Shown: positions 17,731 to 27,442, numbered from the stretch's first letter. The stretch: DNA of 46,279 nt from MGBC102946 sp022793145 (GCA_947426265.1 CANEDJ010000007.1:1-46279), one strand, 5' to 3'. Notes: a model not told the origin generated them from the letters alone. Program-made: numbers and translations.

Positions 17731-18957
17731 CTATTCAAATAAAATTTCAGCTTGTGTAGAAGCTACTGGAGTTACTCCTACATTAGTTCCCATATTTGAT
17801 GCGGGAATGTTAACTGGGGTTACAACAGGTGTTACAGGAATTTTTGGAGGTGTTGACATAGGCGGAACTACTTGACTAGCGCTCTCTCCCATATCATTTT
17901 CTTCCACTTTAATAATATCTTTTGGCAAAGTAACTCCCTGTGCATCCAAGTAATCAATTAAATAATCACTAGGAGCATTTCTATATACTTTTCCTGTTGT
18001 TGACTTTCTATAAATAACGTTATAAATTGCATTATTATCCTTATCCACATAAAATTCTGTTACTTCTCCAATTTCACGGACAAATCGTTTTGTTGCCTTA
18101 TCTTGATAACCTCTAATATAAACACCTAATTGAATATATCTATAAATAGATTTCAAAAATTGATCTATATCTTGATTCGTCTCTAATAAACTATACATAC
18201 GATTTGGAATTGAAGCAGCTTTATCAGCATGGATAGTAGATAAAATATAATGCCCAGATGAAATGGAGTTACGTACCGCCAAAACAGCTTCAGCACTACG
18301 CACCTCGGATAACAAAATCCATTTAGGATTCTGTCTCATACAAGTAACAAGTACATCCGAATAAGATGCAATATTATTCGTCTTCATTGCTACAATATCT
18401 CTATGTGGAAATATCCTATCTAAATGAAGCTCCAAAGTATCTTCTATTGTAATCAATTTTTCATTTTCAACTGTTTTAGAAGCTAAATACTTTACGAATT
18501 CTGTTTTTCCTGATCCAGTTTCACCGCAAACGATAATATTGCAATGGCCAATAACACATTTTTCTAAAAAATCATGAATATCTAAAGTAATATATTTTTC
18601 TTCTAAAATTTTTTCCTTTTCCAATCGAATTTTAGCTGGTGTTTTACGAATAACAACTGCAATTCCATTTCTAGCAATTGAATCATGTACAAAATTCAAA
18701 CGCAATTCTGCACTTTCTGCATCCAAGAATGGATGTGCCATATTGAAAGTCTTTCCCATTGTATTTGAGCATTGAAATGCAAGTTTTTCCATAAATGCAT
18801 TATTGATTGCAGGATTCTCTTCTCTGTAAATTCCTTTTGACAAAGTTTTAATCCAGATTTGTCCACCATTACTATAAGAAATATCTGTAATATCGTCTCT
18901 ATCTAAATATGGTTTTAAAGGTCCAAAATCTATTTGCTCAAAAATATTATCATTCAT
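17731..18957 (-). CDS. tadA: TadA/CpaF-family secretion ATPase
   Basis: The 408-residue protein is a T2SSE/VirB11-superfamily ATPase of the TadA/CpaF branch. Visible motifs are Walker A GETGSGKT (145-152), the Asp box TIEDTLELH (170-178), Walker B WILLSEVR (213-220) and the His box GHYILSTIHAD (235-245). The N-terminal domain starts at DRDDITDISYS, as in CpaF. The C-terminal about 50 residues are Pro/Val/Thr-rich and probably disordered. It would power pilus assembly with the two T2SSF proteins. No separate VirB11 is present, so it is also the only candidate for that role in the T4SS half. Confidence 0.92.
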   Translation of the reverse strand: MNDNIFEQIDFGPLKPYLDRDDITDISYSNGGQIWIKTLSKGIYREENPAINNAFMEKLAFQCSNTMGKTFNMAHPFLDAESAELRLNFVHDSIARNGIAVVIRKTPAKIRLEKEKILEEKYITLDIHDFLEKCVIGHCNIIVCGETGSGKTEFVKYLASKTVENEKLITIEDTLELHLDRIFPHRDIVAMKTNNIASYSDVLVTCMRQNPKWILLSEVRSAEAVLAVRNSISSGHYILSTIHADKAASIPNRMYSLLETNQDIDQFLKSIYRYIQLGVYIRGYQDKATKRFVREIGEVTEFYVDKDNNAIYNVIYRKSTTGKVYRNAPSDYLIDYLDAQGVTLPKDIIKVEENDMGESASQVVPPMSTPPKIPVTPVVTPVNIPASNMGTNVGVTPVASTQAEILFE

Positions 18958-18959
18958 AT

Positions 18960-19778
18960 TTATTCACCCTCTGGATTGGTTTCTTCTTCCCCTGTTCCAG
19001 TATCAGGTTCATCAATAACAACAGTATGAGAATTAATAAAATCTTTTAAATATTGTGTACTAACTTGTGTTTCCCCATTATTTTCAATTGCTGCTCCGTG
19101 TGGAACTGGGAATAAAACTACACCATAATTTGACATATAACTTGCTTTTCTAAGTAAAATATGGATGTCTTCTTTTACTCCAAAAATAAGATAAGCTGGT
19201 GTTCTATTCTCAGATGTATTTTCAAATACATTTCTTCCCTGACTATCTTTAACTGCTAGAATCTCTACATTTTCTAATAGTTTTCCTACCATGATTTTCT
19301 TATCATCATCAGTTGCTTTCATATAAATATCAATTTTTGTATTTGGCATCATAGAGTTTCCATATGTAGTTTCCATATTTACTGGGAAATTATAAACAAC
19401 TTCTCCTTTTTTTATTTCTACAAAAGCAGAATCTGGCAATTGTTCTTTTGTCATCAATACATTTTGATAAAACATACTTCCCTCTGGAATAACAGTATTA
19501 ATGGCTGCATATTTTCCGATGATAAGGCCTGTGCTTCTCACTACATTTTTCTTTACTGCTATAGATGGTATTTTAATTGTTTCAATATCATCTTTTGTAA
19601 TTAATTCCCTAGGTTGAATCGTTCTTTTTGCTATAGGAATTGAAATTTCTTTTGTTGCTTCCCTAATTTGACTAGTATATCCCCAATATAGTATTCCAAT
19701 AATTAATACTACACCAAGAATTGTGACTGTATTTTTGTTTTTTAAAAAACGTTTTACAGAAATAATAATATTATTCAT
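18960..19778 (-). CDS. CpaB/RcpC-like SAF-domain protein
   Basis: The 272-residue protein has one N-terminal membrane segment (about 17-33) and a SAF-like domain recognised by IPIAKRTIQPRELITKDDIE (about 47-66), followed by the RcpC-type region with VYNFPVNMETTYGNSMMPNT. CpaB/RcpC proteins are periplasmic or extracytoplasmic Tad components with a wall-binding SAF fold. It starts 2 nt upstream of the TadA gene's start region (gap of 2 nt), which fits a single operon. Confidence 0.85.
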   Translation of the reverse strand: MNNIIISVKRFLKNKNTVTILGVVLIIGILYWGYTSQIREATKEISIPIAKRTIQPRELITKDDIETIKIPSIAVKKNVVRSTGLIIGKYAAINTVIPEGSMFYQNVLMTKEQLPDSAFVEIKKGEVVYNFPVNMETTYGNSMMPNTKIDIYMKATDDDKKIMVGKLLENVEILAVKDSQGRNVFENTSENRTPAYLIFGVKEDIHILLRKASYMSNYGVVLFPVPHGAAIENNGETQVSTQYLKDFINSHTVVIDEPDTGTGEEETNPEGE

Positions 19779-19799
19779 TCTTTTCCCTCTCCTTTTCTT

Positions 19800-20198
19800 T
19801 TAATATGGTGTTTCTAATATTGCGTCTATTCTATTTACAATATCAAAACTCATAACATCTGTTACACTAGCTGCCTCTAAGCTTGATACTTGTAAGCTAA
19901 CTTTTGGCGGTTCTTCATTGACATCATAAATTTTAATTTCATAAGTACGTGCCAATGAAGCATTCTCTGCAAATCTTCTTACAAAATTTTCTACAAATTT
20001 TTCTCGATCAATTCTAATACTACGATCTTTTCTATACATTGCTAAATCAAAGGCATCATACATTGCTGCTTCTGTTGTTTCTTTTAATAAGTGATAATTG
20101 TGCTCATCTGTATTTGTCATAGCTTGGAAAAAGTAAACGAAAGCAATCGATACTAATCCAATACCAATAATAAATACTGCCCATACTGATTCTCTCAT
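19800..20198 (-). CDS. Pseudopilin-like protein (MRES family)
   Basis: The 132-residue protein begins MRESVWAVF and has one N-terminal hydrophobic helix (about 7-27) followed by a soluble domain of mixed helix and strand. The start resembles the two proteins at 14795-15699, suggesting a shared membrane-targeting signal or processing. It lies 5 nt after the Cys-rich secreted protein gene and 21 nt before the CpaB-like gene. I infer a minor pilin or pilin-like scaffold. There is no catalytic motif. Confidence 0.55.
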   Translation of the reverse strand: MRESVWAVFIIGIGLVSIAFVYFFQAMTNTDEHNYHLLKETTEAAMYDAFDLAMYRKDRSIRIDREKFVENFVRRFAENASLARTYEIKIYDVNEEPPKVSLQVSSLEAASVTDVMSFDIVNRIDAILETPY

Positions 20199-20203
20199 TT
20201 ACT

Positions 20204-23200
20204 TTACCTCCTCGTTATTCCATCTTTATCATCACAGTCATTCCAATTTCCAATTCCACAGCAAACACTGCTTCCTCTATTTCCAGAAATACTACAAGTT
20301 TGGAAATAATTTGAAAAATTGTAAGAACTGTCTTCTATATTTCCTCTTATAAAGTAGCTTTTACATTCTTTTCCTTCTGCTGTACAATCCATATTAAAAT
20401 CATTATAAGTTGTAGATTCATTATATTTTCTAATTTGTTGAATTAATGCTGGTGTAAGGGTAATTTGATACATTGGAGCTTTTTGATAAATTGCACTACC
20501 ATTTACTCCACGATTTTTTGTAATAAAGTTTTCAATTAAACTTGTATCATTCCAGTTGCTTCCAGGCTCTCTTCCTTCTCCGTTGAGACCTGGGAAAGGT
20601 TCACCCAAAGAAATTGGACGATAAATAAGATTAAGACCTTTTAATCCGGCTGGATCACAATTGTCTGTTTTACATGGAAAACAGTTATCACCTTCACAAT
20701 TTGGATCATCATTTTCGATAATTTCATTATGTACAATATATGTACAATCATATTCATAGCTATCTTCCACTAATTTATCAAAGTTATGTTCAAATCCACC
20801 ACCAGTTGCACTTCCTCCTGGAGTAAATCCTGGATAAGTAAGTCCGATGTCATATCTACCAGATGGAGTCATAAAATGAACATGTAATGCACTATATCCA
20901 AGATCAATATAAATCTGACTTGTGCTACTACCTGATTCGCTTCCGTTTACAGCTGTCCCTTGTGGCTTTAATATAGTACTAAATACGCCATCTTGTAATG
21001 TATATTTAATTTCTTTGAAGTAAGTTGAATGCGCTTCTTTTTGTGGTGAATAATCAAATACGATCCGTTTAATACAAGTAACTTTTCCCGGTGCTGATGG
21101 GTCTCTTGAACAATCATATTTAATTGTATAACGTTTCCCAGTTATTGAGAAATTATTATCGCTTATAATAGTATCCTTTTCATCCTTTTTCAATAAGTCA
21201 TTATAATCATACTCATCATGAGTAAACTCATCATAATCAATGGTAAGATCTGGATTAAATTCTTTATAATCTACAAAATCTTTATAAGCAGGATATTTAG
21301 CATATCGAAGAGCTTTTATATCAGTACTACTAAGGCTAGCATATCTATAACTATCAAATTCATCCCATGAAGTACATGCATGAATATCAGTTTCAATTGT
21401 CTCCATATCCTCTTTTGCTTTTTTATGCACTTGTGCTTTTGCTGCACTTCCTGGATCAGGATGGCCTAAAGTGCTGCACCAAGTTCCTGGCGTTACATTT
21501 TGATTGGAAGATTCAAAACGAGCATAATATACAGTAGCAGGATACATTGTATAACCAGCATAATATCCAGCACAGCAATAAGACGTACCATTACTAGTAC
21601 AAGTTTTGGTACAACGCCAATCACAATCTTTCTTTGAACTTTTTTTCGAATTTGCATATGACCAATCTTGTTGCTGAGCAATTTTCCAATCATCCCAAGT
21701 AGAAATTACTTTATCATTGGCTTCCTCCCAATCTTCTTCAAATTGTTCTGTGTTGATTTCTTCAGAGCTTTCATCTCTTGTAGAACCTTGTGTTTTACAT
21801 TCTCTGGTACTAGAGAACTGAACACTTTTCCACTCTGGTTCATGGCCAGTTTCTCCCACTGTAAAGTGATTTCCTGCTTTTACCACCATACTACCATTTG
21901 GAAAATCATACTTCACATCTTCCCTACAATATACAGCACAATATGGGTTACTATATTTAACATAATAATCTCTAAATACCTCTTCTTTTGTTCCTGGAGT
22001 TATATTATCACTATCAAAAATACATTCCCAATTGGTTGTGTCATTTGCTTCTAGTTTGTTACTAGTGCCAATAGAACAATCGGCATTCATCATCTGTTTT
22101 AAATGTTCTATTAATTCTTCTGCATAATCACGCCACGTACATTTGTTATTACCTTCTGGCTTACAACCTTTTCCAATCCAAAATTCATCTGGATATTCTG
22201 GGTAAGCTTCCATTAGTTCGTCACAACATTCCTCTGTCAATGTTGTATCATTAATATCACAAGATTTCATTAAACAATTTTGTCTAAATTCTTTTCCTGG
22301 TTCAAAAAACCAATCATTTATTTTTTGATCAATTTCTGCTTGGCTAAGCCCTTGCTGGCTATATTCAAGTTTCATTTTCTCTTCAAAATAAAGACAGCAT
22401 GTCATATCTGGGTCTTTATCCCCTGGCTTTGGAAAATGATTTGGATTATTTTCATCACAAATCGGTGTTGGATCTGGGTCTGGATCAGGTTTAGGTCCAG
22501 GTGGAATGATAGTACAGTCATGAGTAGGAATTCTTTTTTCCCATTCCTCCAAATCACACAACAAATGATTTTCTTTATATGTCATTAATGCAGATTTATA
22601 GTTAATTTCACAAGTTGTATCTTTACATAAAATGATACTATTCATCCAAGTAATAATATCCATGCTTTGAACACAAGAGACATATATTTCTTCTATTTGA
22701 ATTAGCGGTTGAAATTCACACCCAACTGCACTACAAGCAGGATATTTTTCATCAAATTCCAACAATTCCTTCTTTTCTTGTTCCCATAATTGTTCTGCTT
22801 CGGCTTTTCCTTGAAAATAAACATTCATACAGTTAATAAAAGAAGGAACTGAATCTGAAACAAGCATACATTGTTGAGGCGTTTGAACTATCTTATATTT
22901 TTCTTTAATTTCTTGTAATTTTTGCTCACAACATTCTTTTTCTTGATCTGTTAATGCATCCCCTCTATTTTTATCTTTTGGAAATCCTTCTCCTGTTTCA
23001 TAATCACAATCATTTTTAACAATATCTGTAATATCAATTATTTTTAGTGCATGACCATTTCTTCTTCCACTTGAAAATTGAACATCTATTGCATGACAAG
23101 TCACACTTTTACAAGCTGTTGTTCCAGGAATTCCAATATCATCAAAAGCAGTATACATACGTTCTGATTCTCTTAAATAATAACTAACCTGTTCATGTGT

Positions 23201-23980
23201 TGTATTTGCTCCAGTATTCCAAATAAGCGATGCATACTCAGTTGGGGTCATAACATATAGTTGATCATCTTTACCTCTAAAAATATAAAGTGGTTCAATT
23301 AAAATTCGGTATCCTTTTTGATTGATCCCTCCACCTTCAGGAAGAGCTGGCTCTGATAATTCTTCCCAAGCACTCGTTTCAGATAAAGAGTGGCCATAAG
23401 TATTTTTTATAATTTCATTTCCAACACTATTTTCAATAATTTTCCCGTTTGCATCTACTGTATCTTTCAAAAACACTTTTTCCCAATAAGTTTGTTCTGA
23501 TGCACCATCCGTTGGCATTCCAGAAAGTGCACTATAAACATAGCCTCCATTACTAGCTGGTTGAAAATAAGCTGTACTAAAAGCACTTGAATCAGAATAA
23601 GCAGGCTTCATAGATACCAATGAACTTTTTGTAGGAACGTTCATATATGCTACTTTACTATTAGCTGTTTGACTAGTATGTCGAATAGAGCTCGAAAAGA
23701 AAGTTCCAGCAGTAGGATAGATATCTAAAGAACGTCCTAGTGTCTTATAAGAACTTCCATCATAGTAAATAACAGTGATACGAGTTCCTCTATATTTAGA
23801 ATAGCGACAAAAAAAGTTATACTTTTGGCCTTCTGCACATGTTCCTCCGCCTCCGCCTGCTGGGGTATCTTTACCATTGACAATATTCAATTGCGCTGCT
23901 TTAGCATCCATATTCAAACAAAACATCATTCCAATAACAAAAAGAAATGTCGTTGTCAAATATTTTATTAAATTCTTCAT
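20204..23980 (-). CDS. Very large Cys-rich secreted protein of the Tad/T4SS locus
   Basis: The 1258-residue protein has a signal peptide (about 1-29, ending DAKA) and no further clear membrane segment. It is strikingly Cys-rich, with repeated vicinal pairs (DQEKECCEQ, MTCCLYF, EECCDEL, SYCCAGYY, SSVCCGIGNWNDC), so many disulfides are expected outside the cell. A Pro/Asp linker (PGPKPDPDPDPTP) lies at about 495-507. The last 150 residues form a distinct region (GLKGLNLIYRPI, PGSNWNDTSLIENFI). I do not recognise a family. Its position directly upstream of the pilus genes suggests an adhesin, tip protein or surface layer component made with the machine. An export-linked thiol oxidase is not seen in the window. 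Confidence 0.7.
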   Translation of the reverse strand: MKNLIKYLTTTFLFVIGMMFCLNMDAKAAQLNIVNGKDTPAGGGGGTCAEGQKYNFFCRYSKYRGTRITVIYYDGSSYKTLGRSLDIYPTAGTFFSSSIRHTSQTANSKVAYMNVPTKSSLVSMKPAYSDSSAFSTAYFQPASNGGYVYSALSGMPTDGASEQTYWEKVFLKDTVDANGKIIENSVGNEIIKNTYGHSLSETSAWEELSEPALPEGGGINQKGYRILIEPLYIFRGKDDQLYVMTPTEYASLIWNTGANTTHEQVSYYLRESERMYTAFDDIGIPGTTACKSVTCHAIDVQFSSGRRNGHALKIIDITDIVKNDCDYETGEGFPKDKNRGDALTDQEKECCEQKLQEIKEKYKIVQTPQQCMLVSDSVPSFINCMNVYFQGKAEAEQLWEQEKKELLEFDEKYPACSAVGCEFQPLIQIEEIYVSCVQSMDIITWMNSIILCKDTTCEINYKSALMTYKENHLLCDLEEWEKRIPTHDCTIIPPGPKPDPDPDPTPICDENNPNHFPKPGDKDPDMTCCLYFEEKMKLEYSQQGLSQAEIDQKINDWFFEPGKEFRQNCLMKSCDINDTTLTEECCDELMEAYPEYPDEFWIGKGCKPEGNNKCTWRDYAEELIEHLKQMMNADCSIGTSNKLEANDTTNWECIFDSDNITPGTKEEVFRDYYVKYSNPYCAVYCREDVKYDFPNGSMVVKAGNHFTVGETGHEPEWKSVQFSSTRECKTQGSTRDESSEEINTEQFEEDWEEANDKVISTWDDWKIAQQQDWSYANSKKSSKKDCDWRCTKTCTSNGTSYCCAGYYAGYTMYPATVYYARFESSNQNVTPGTWCSTLGHPDPGSAAKAQVHKKAKEDMETIETDIHACTSWDEFDSYRYASLSSTDIKALRYAKYPAYKDFVDYKEFNPDLTIDYDEFTHDEYDYNDLLKKDEKDTIISDNNFSITGKRYTIKYDCSRDPSAPGKVTCIKRIVFDYSPQKEAHSTYFKEIKYTLQDGVFSTILKPQGTAVNGSESGSSTSQIYIDLGYSALHVHFMTPSGRYDIGLTYPGFTPGGSATGGGFEHNFDKLVEDSYEYDCTYIVHNEIIENDDPNCEGDNCFPCKTDNCDPAGLKGLNLIYRPISLGEPFPGLNGEGREPGSNWNDTSLIENFITKNRGVNGSAIYQKAPMYQITLTPALIQQIRKYNESTTYNDFNMDCTAEGKECKSYFIRGNIEDSSYNFSNYFQTCSISGNRGSSVCCGIGNWNDCDDKDGITRR

Positions 23981-23995
23981 TCACTTCACCTCACA

Positions 23996-24637
23996 TTATA
24001 GGTCTGATTTTTTTTCATGTAAATACAAAATTACTCCCCCAATTATTATAATTGAAAGTAATATATATATATAATAATTTGCCCAAAATTCAATAATTGC
24101 ATCCCAATTAAATTCATCTTCAGATACAACTGGTTTTATTATTGTTTCATTTTTATTTAAATACTTTGTAACACCCTCAAGAAATTCTTTATATGTCATA
24201 CTATGCTTTAACCATTTTTGGCAAAGTTCAAAGTCTTCTATCCCTTTGCAAATATTGCTACTATAATAAGGATTATAAGTAGGCAAAGTAACATAATTAG
24301 TAAATAATTTATCGCTTGTACAATCAGTGTTTCTTGCATAAAAGTCAAAACGAATTGTTTCTCCATTTTGATAGTTTTCTAATATAATATCCTCATTATT
24401 TGAATAATAATATTTTCCCGTAGACCGATCTACCATATAAATTTCGTTTGTCAAATTTGATACTGTAATTTCAAAAACAACACTATATTTACTTTCCTTA
24501 TATCGATATCCAAAGCTTACATTTCCAGCCATTTTCTGAAGTCTTACTTTTTCAGTATAATTGCAATTTGCTTCTGCTGTAAACGGAATGGCAAATAATA
24601 CTATAAAAAACACTACTCTAAGATAATATGTTTTCAT
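23996..24637 (-). CDS. Secreted protein with C-terminal membrane anchor
   Basis: The product (213 residues) has a signal peptide (about 1-24), an extracytoplasmic domain with Cys pairs and a C-terminal membrane helix (about 189-206) followed by a basic tail (HEKKSDL). I do not recognise a family. The domain looks like an immunoglobulin-type beta fold (FEITVSN, TIRFDFYARN), but this is inference. It lies 15 nt before the Cys-rich protein gene and may anchor or chaperone it. The ATG at 24637 is chosen because the upstream ATG at 24643 is only 3 nt from GGAGG. Confidence 0.55.
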   Translation of the reverse strand: MKTYYLRVVFFIVLFAIPFTAEANCNYTEKVRLQKMAGNVSFGYRYKESKYSVVFEITVSNLTNEIYMVDRSTGKYYYSNNEDIILENYQNGETIRFDFYARNTDCTSDKLFTNYVTLPTYNPYYSSNICKGIEDFELCQKWLKHSMTYKEFLEGVTKYLNKNETIIKPVVSEDEFNWDAIIEFWANYYIYILLSIIIIGGVILYLHEKKSDL

Positions 24638-24721
24638 GATCATCTACCTCCAATTTTAATTATAGCATAGGAAATATTATAAAACCAGTTTTTAAAAGCC
24701 TATTTTACTCTAAAGTTGACA

Positions 24722-26332
24722 TTATTTTATTTGATACAAATAATTTTTATTTCTGACATGAAAATCAATCCATATTTTTTCTGCATCTATTGTATCTGCA
24801 GAAACTTCTATGTAATATGTGTTCACTGGATCAAACTTTGAAGGTTTTACCCGATTCATAGTAACTTTCTCATTAATTAACTGACCATTTTTTTCATATC
24901 TTAAAGTACCAAAATAATAAATAAAATTATAAAGATTATAGATCCTAGTTAGCACTATATCATCATCGATTTCAAGTATTCCTTTCACTTTTAAAATTGC
25001 TTTTTCTTCATTTGTGTTATAGTTGGGGTGAATAAATTCTACTGAAGAATAACATTCTTTATCTGTAATGCAAAAATTATAGGTTTCTCTAAACTCTTTT
25101 TTTATTTCTGCACTGAATAAATTTAATTTTGTTTCTTTAAAAATACTTCCCTTAAAATTCAGTTCATCATTCAATTTTCCATTCTGATTAGAATTATTTG
25201 CATCCAAACGAAATGGTTTTAGTTTTACTCTTATATATTTTGAATTAATTCCATTGTTAAGATAATCAATATGATCCGTATATGTAAATGTCATATTTTT
25301 ATTTTGATACTCTTTTGGTATTTTAAACACCAATAATTGTTTTTCAAAAGAGTTAGACACAATATTCGAATTCTGATAAGTATGTCCAAGATCCATCAAA
25401 TCATCTTTATAATTCATAATGTGATAAAACTTTTTACCGCCAACTTCTAAACTAACCATTGCAATTTCTAATGCTTTTGCTTTTCCCTTACTCTTTATGG
25501 TTAATTCCAAGACGACCAATACTTCATCCTTAATTACTTGTTTTCCTTTATAATCTTTTGTTGTAATATAACTATTCGTAACACCCAAATTAAAACTTGT
25601 TGTTGAAAACATCGTATTTTGATTCACATCTCGATCATAAATTCCAATATTCATATAAACCATAAAACAAATCATTGAAATTCCTACTAAAATTCCAATA
25701 TCAATCAAAAATTTATTTTCATAATAAATGTATCTTGTAAATCTCCAAAAACGATTCACTTTTCGTTGGACTTCATTTGTTTCTACTTCAATATTAACCT
25801 CAAACTCTTCGTTATCTGTTTCTTCAATTTCTAATTCTGCTAAATCTTCTCCAAAATGAAATTTTTTAATATCAAACCCTGTCGCTCTAATTAAAACAGT
25901 TAACAAAGAGGCACATTGAAATCCTTCTAATATTGTAACAAAATCTCTAAATAATCGGACACTTCTTACTTCTAGTAAAATTGCTTCCATTTCTGTAAAC
26001 ATAGAATAAGTCAAATTGTAAAATACCAAAATTGCTACAGCTAAAACAATATTAAAAATATATAAAAATATTGGTTTCTTTTTTACATACATCAAGCTAA
26101 TAATAACCAGAGATAAAACAATCACAATAAACGGAAAAATAAACATCCAAATATTAAACATCGTATTAGTCAAGTTATCAATAGGAGAAGTCTGATTAGA
26201 AGCAATATATTCATTCAGAAAATTCAAAATGATATTGGTTCTATATACTAAAAAGGCAATTACCAAAGTTAATAATATATGAATCAACTTAAAATGTTTT
26301 ACTAAAAATGCATATGGTTTCCTTAGTATCAC
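24722..26332 (-). CDS. Polytopic membrane protein, first gene of the Tad/T4SS locus
   Basis: The 536-residue protein has three membrane helices in the first 110 residues, a cytoplasmic segment with acidic stretches (about 150-195), a fourth helix (about 210-230) and a long C-terminal extracytoplasmic domain of beta type, with a segment resembling DUF4352-like Ig folds (EVLVVLELTIKSKGKAKALE). I do not recognise the whole. It starts with GTG, preceded by AGGAGG at 8-nt spacing, and heads the minus-strand block. A terminator lies upstream, so it begins a new transcription unit. Confidence 0.55.
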   Translation of the reverse strand: MILRKPYAFLVKHFKLIHILLTLVIAFLVYRTNIILNFLNEYIASNQTSPIDNLTNTMFNIWMFIFPFIVIVLSLVIISLMYVKKKPIFLYIFNIVLAVAILVFYNLTYSMFTEMEAILLEVRSVRLFRDFVTILEGFQCASLLTVLIRATGFDIKKFHFGEDLAELEIEETDNEEFEVNIEVETNEVQRKVNRFWRFTRYIYYENKFLIDIGILVGISMICFMVYMNIGIYDRDVNQNTMFSTTSFNLGVTNSYITTKDYKGKQVIKDEVLVVLELTIKSKGKAKALEIAMVSLEVGGKKFYHIMNYKDDLMDLGHTYQNSNIVSNSFEKQLLVFKIPKEYQNKNMTFTYTDHIDYLNNGINSKYIRVKLKPFRLDANNSNQNGKLNDELNFKGSIFKETKLNLFSAEIKKEFRETYNFCITDKECYSSVEFIHPNYNTNEEKAILKVKGILEIDDDIVLTRIYNLYNFIYYFGTLRYEKNGQLINEKVTMNRVKPSKFDPVNTYYIEVSADTIDAEKIWIDFHVRNKNYLYQIK

Positions 26333-26340
26333 CTTATCAC

Positions 26341-26366
26341 CCTCCTATTATTATAAATACATTATA
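26341..26366 (-). promoter_or_regulatory. -10 box and ribosome binding site for the Tad/T4SS block
   Basis: On the minus strand TATAAT (26366-26361) lies 28 nt before the GTG start, with AGGAGG at 26346-26341. No good -35 is visible, which may indicate a weak or activated promoter. Confidence 0.45.
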
Positions 26367-26380
26367 ACTTATATTTTCCC

Positions 26381-26408
26381 AAAAAAAAAGAGATTTAACA
26401 CTCTTTTT
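26381..26408 (-). terminator. Terminator after the S66 peptidase gene
   Basis: On the minus strand AAAAAGAG (26408-26401) and CTCTTTTT (26392-26385) pair around an 8-nt loop and run into T residues. It separates the peptidase operon from the Tad/T4SS block. Confidence 0.7.
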
Positions 26409-26482
26409 ACGATTTTATAATAATTCTTTTATCTAACTTCCAAGAAAAACTATAATTACCTTTTTCATTTTAAAATATCATA

Positions 26483-27442
26483 TCATTTTTCAATTTCTAT
26501 TATTATGTTCACATCATTATCCTTTATATTTAATTTGCAATATGAACCTATAGGAAGGGTAAACATTGGATTAGTATGCCCAAAGTCTGCTCCACATAAA
26601 ATTGGAATATTTCTCAATTTTTCCTTGTTTTTTATTACAGCTTTCAGTTTATCAATAGTCATATTACTACATAATTGAAATCTACCAAAAACAATTCCTT
26701 TTATATTACAATTAGGTAGTTGCAATAATGATTCCAAGTTCCTATCAAATTCTAACAAAAATACATCATTTCCAAAATCATCAGCATCATCTTCTATAAA
26801 CAAAATACAATTATCTAAACTAGGCATATATTCTGTCCCTTGCAATAAATTTATTGTACATAAATTTCCACCAATAATTTGACCTTCTGTTGTACCACTT
26901 TGAATTGGTATCATGCCTTCATTTTTTAAAGTCATTTTTTCTATTTTTCCTTTTTCTTTTTGATAATCATATATTTCCTTTGATGAAGTAATTACAAAGT
27001 TCTTATTTTCTAATATTTTTTCAAAGTATTGTAGAGTATATTCATTTTCAGAACTAAATCCGCTTAACATTGGTCCATAGTATGTAACCAAATCTGTTTT
27101 CTTCTTTATTGCAATTAATAATGCCGTAATATCAGAATAACCAATAATCATTTTAGGATTTTTCATGATAATATCATAATCTAAATAAGGAAGAATTTGA
27201 TTGACATTATATCCTCCTTCTGCACATACAATGATTTCAACATTTTTATCTAAAAATGCATCCATTAAATCTGCAACTCGATTTTTTATGCTAGCACATC
27301 CAAAATAAGTGTCTTTTTCATAAATATGTTTTCCTAATGTCAATTCATAACCTAACTTTTTAAAATATTCTTTCGCTTTTGATATTTTAATTTCTTCTTC
27401 TGATAAGCTCATTGAGGGAGCAATCAATCTAACTTCTTTCAT
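26483..27442 (-). CDS. S66-family (LD-carboxypeptidase/MccF-like) serine peptidase
   Basis: The 319-residue cytoplasmic protein has the S66 catalytic set: Ser103 in IIGYSDITALL, Glu217 in LFIEDDADD and His289 in GADFGHTNP. It belongs by motif to the group that includes MccF, which cleaves microcin C-type peptidyl-adenylates and related toxic amino-acyl nucleotides, and the LdcA group, which trims murein tetrapeptides. The GHTNPMFTLPIG ending is typical of MccF-like members. It overlaps the upstream S51-like gene by 14 nt, so they are coupled. Both are under the leader attenuator at 28955-29098. The true substrate is unknown. Confidence 0.85.
   Translation of the reverse strand: MKEVRLIAPSMSLSEEEIKISKAKEYFKKLGYELTLGKHIYEKDTYFGCASIKNRVADLMDAFLDKNVEIIVCAEGGYNVNQILPYLDYDIIMKNPKMIIGYSDITALLIAIKKKTDLVTYYGPMLSGFSSENEYTLQYFEKILENKNFVITSSKEIYDYQKEKGKIEKMTLKNEGMIPIQSGTTEGQIIGGNLCTINLLQGTEYMPSLDNCILFIEDDADDFGNDVFLLEFDRNLESLLQLPNCNIKGIVFGRFQLCSNMTIDKLKAVIKNKEKLRNIPILCGADFGHTNPMFTLPIGSYCKLNIKDNDVNIIIEIEK

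Noticed and set aside
509..26332. The locus as an integrative conjugative element
   Set aside because: There is no relaxase, integrase, excisionase or recognisable oriT in the window, and the large set of Tad components is not part of known conjugative modules. Boundaries by direct repeats are not convincing.
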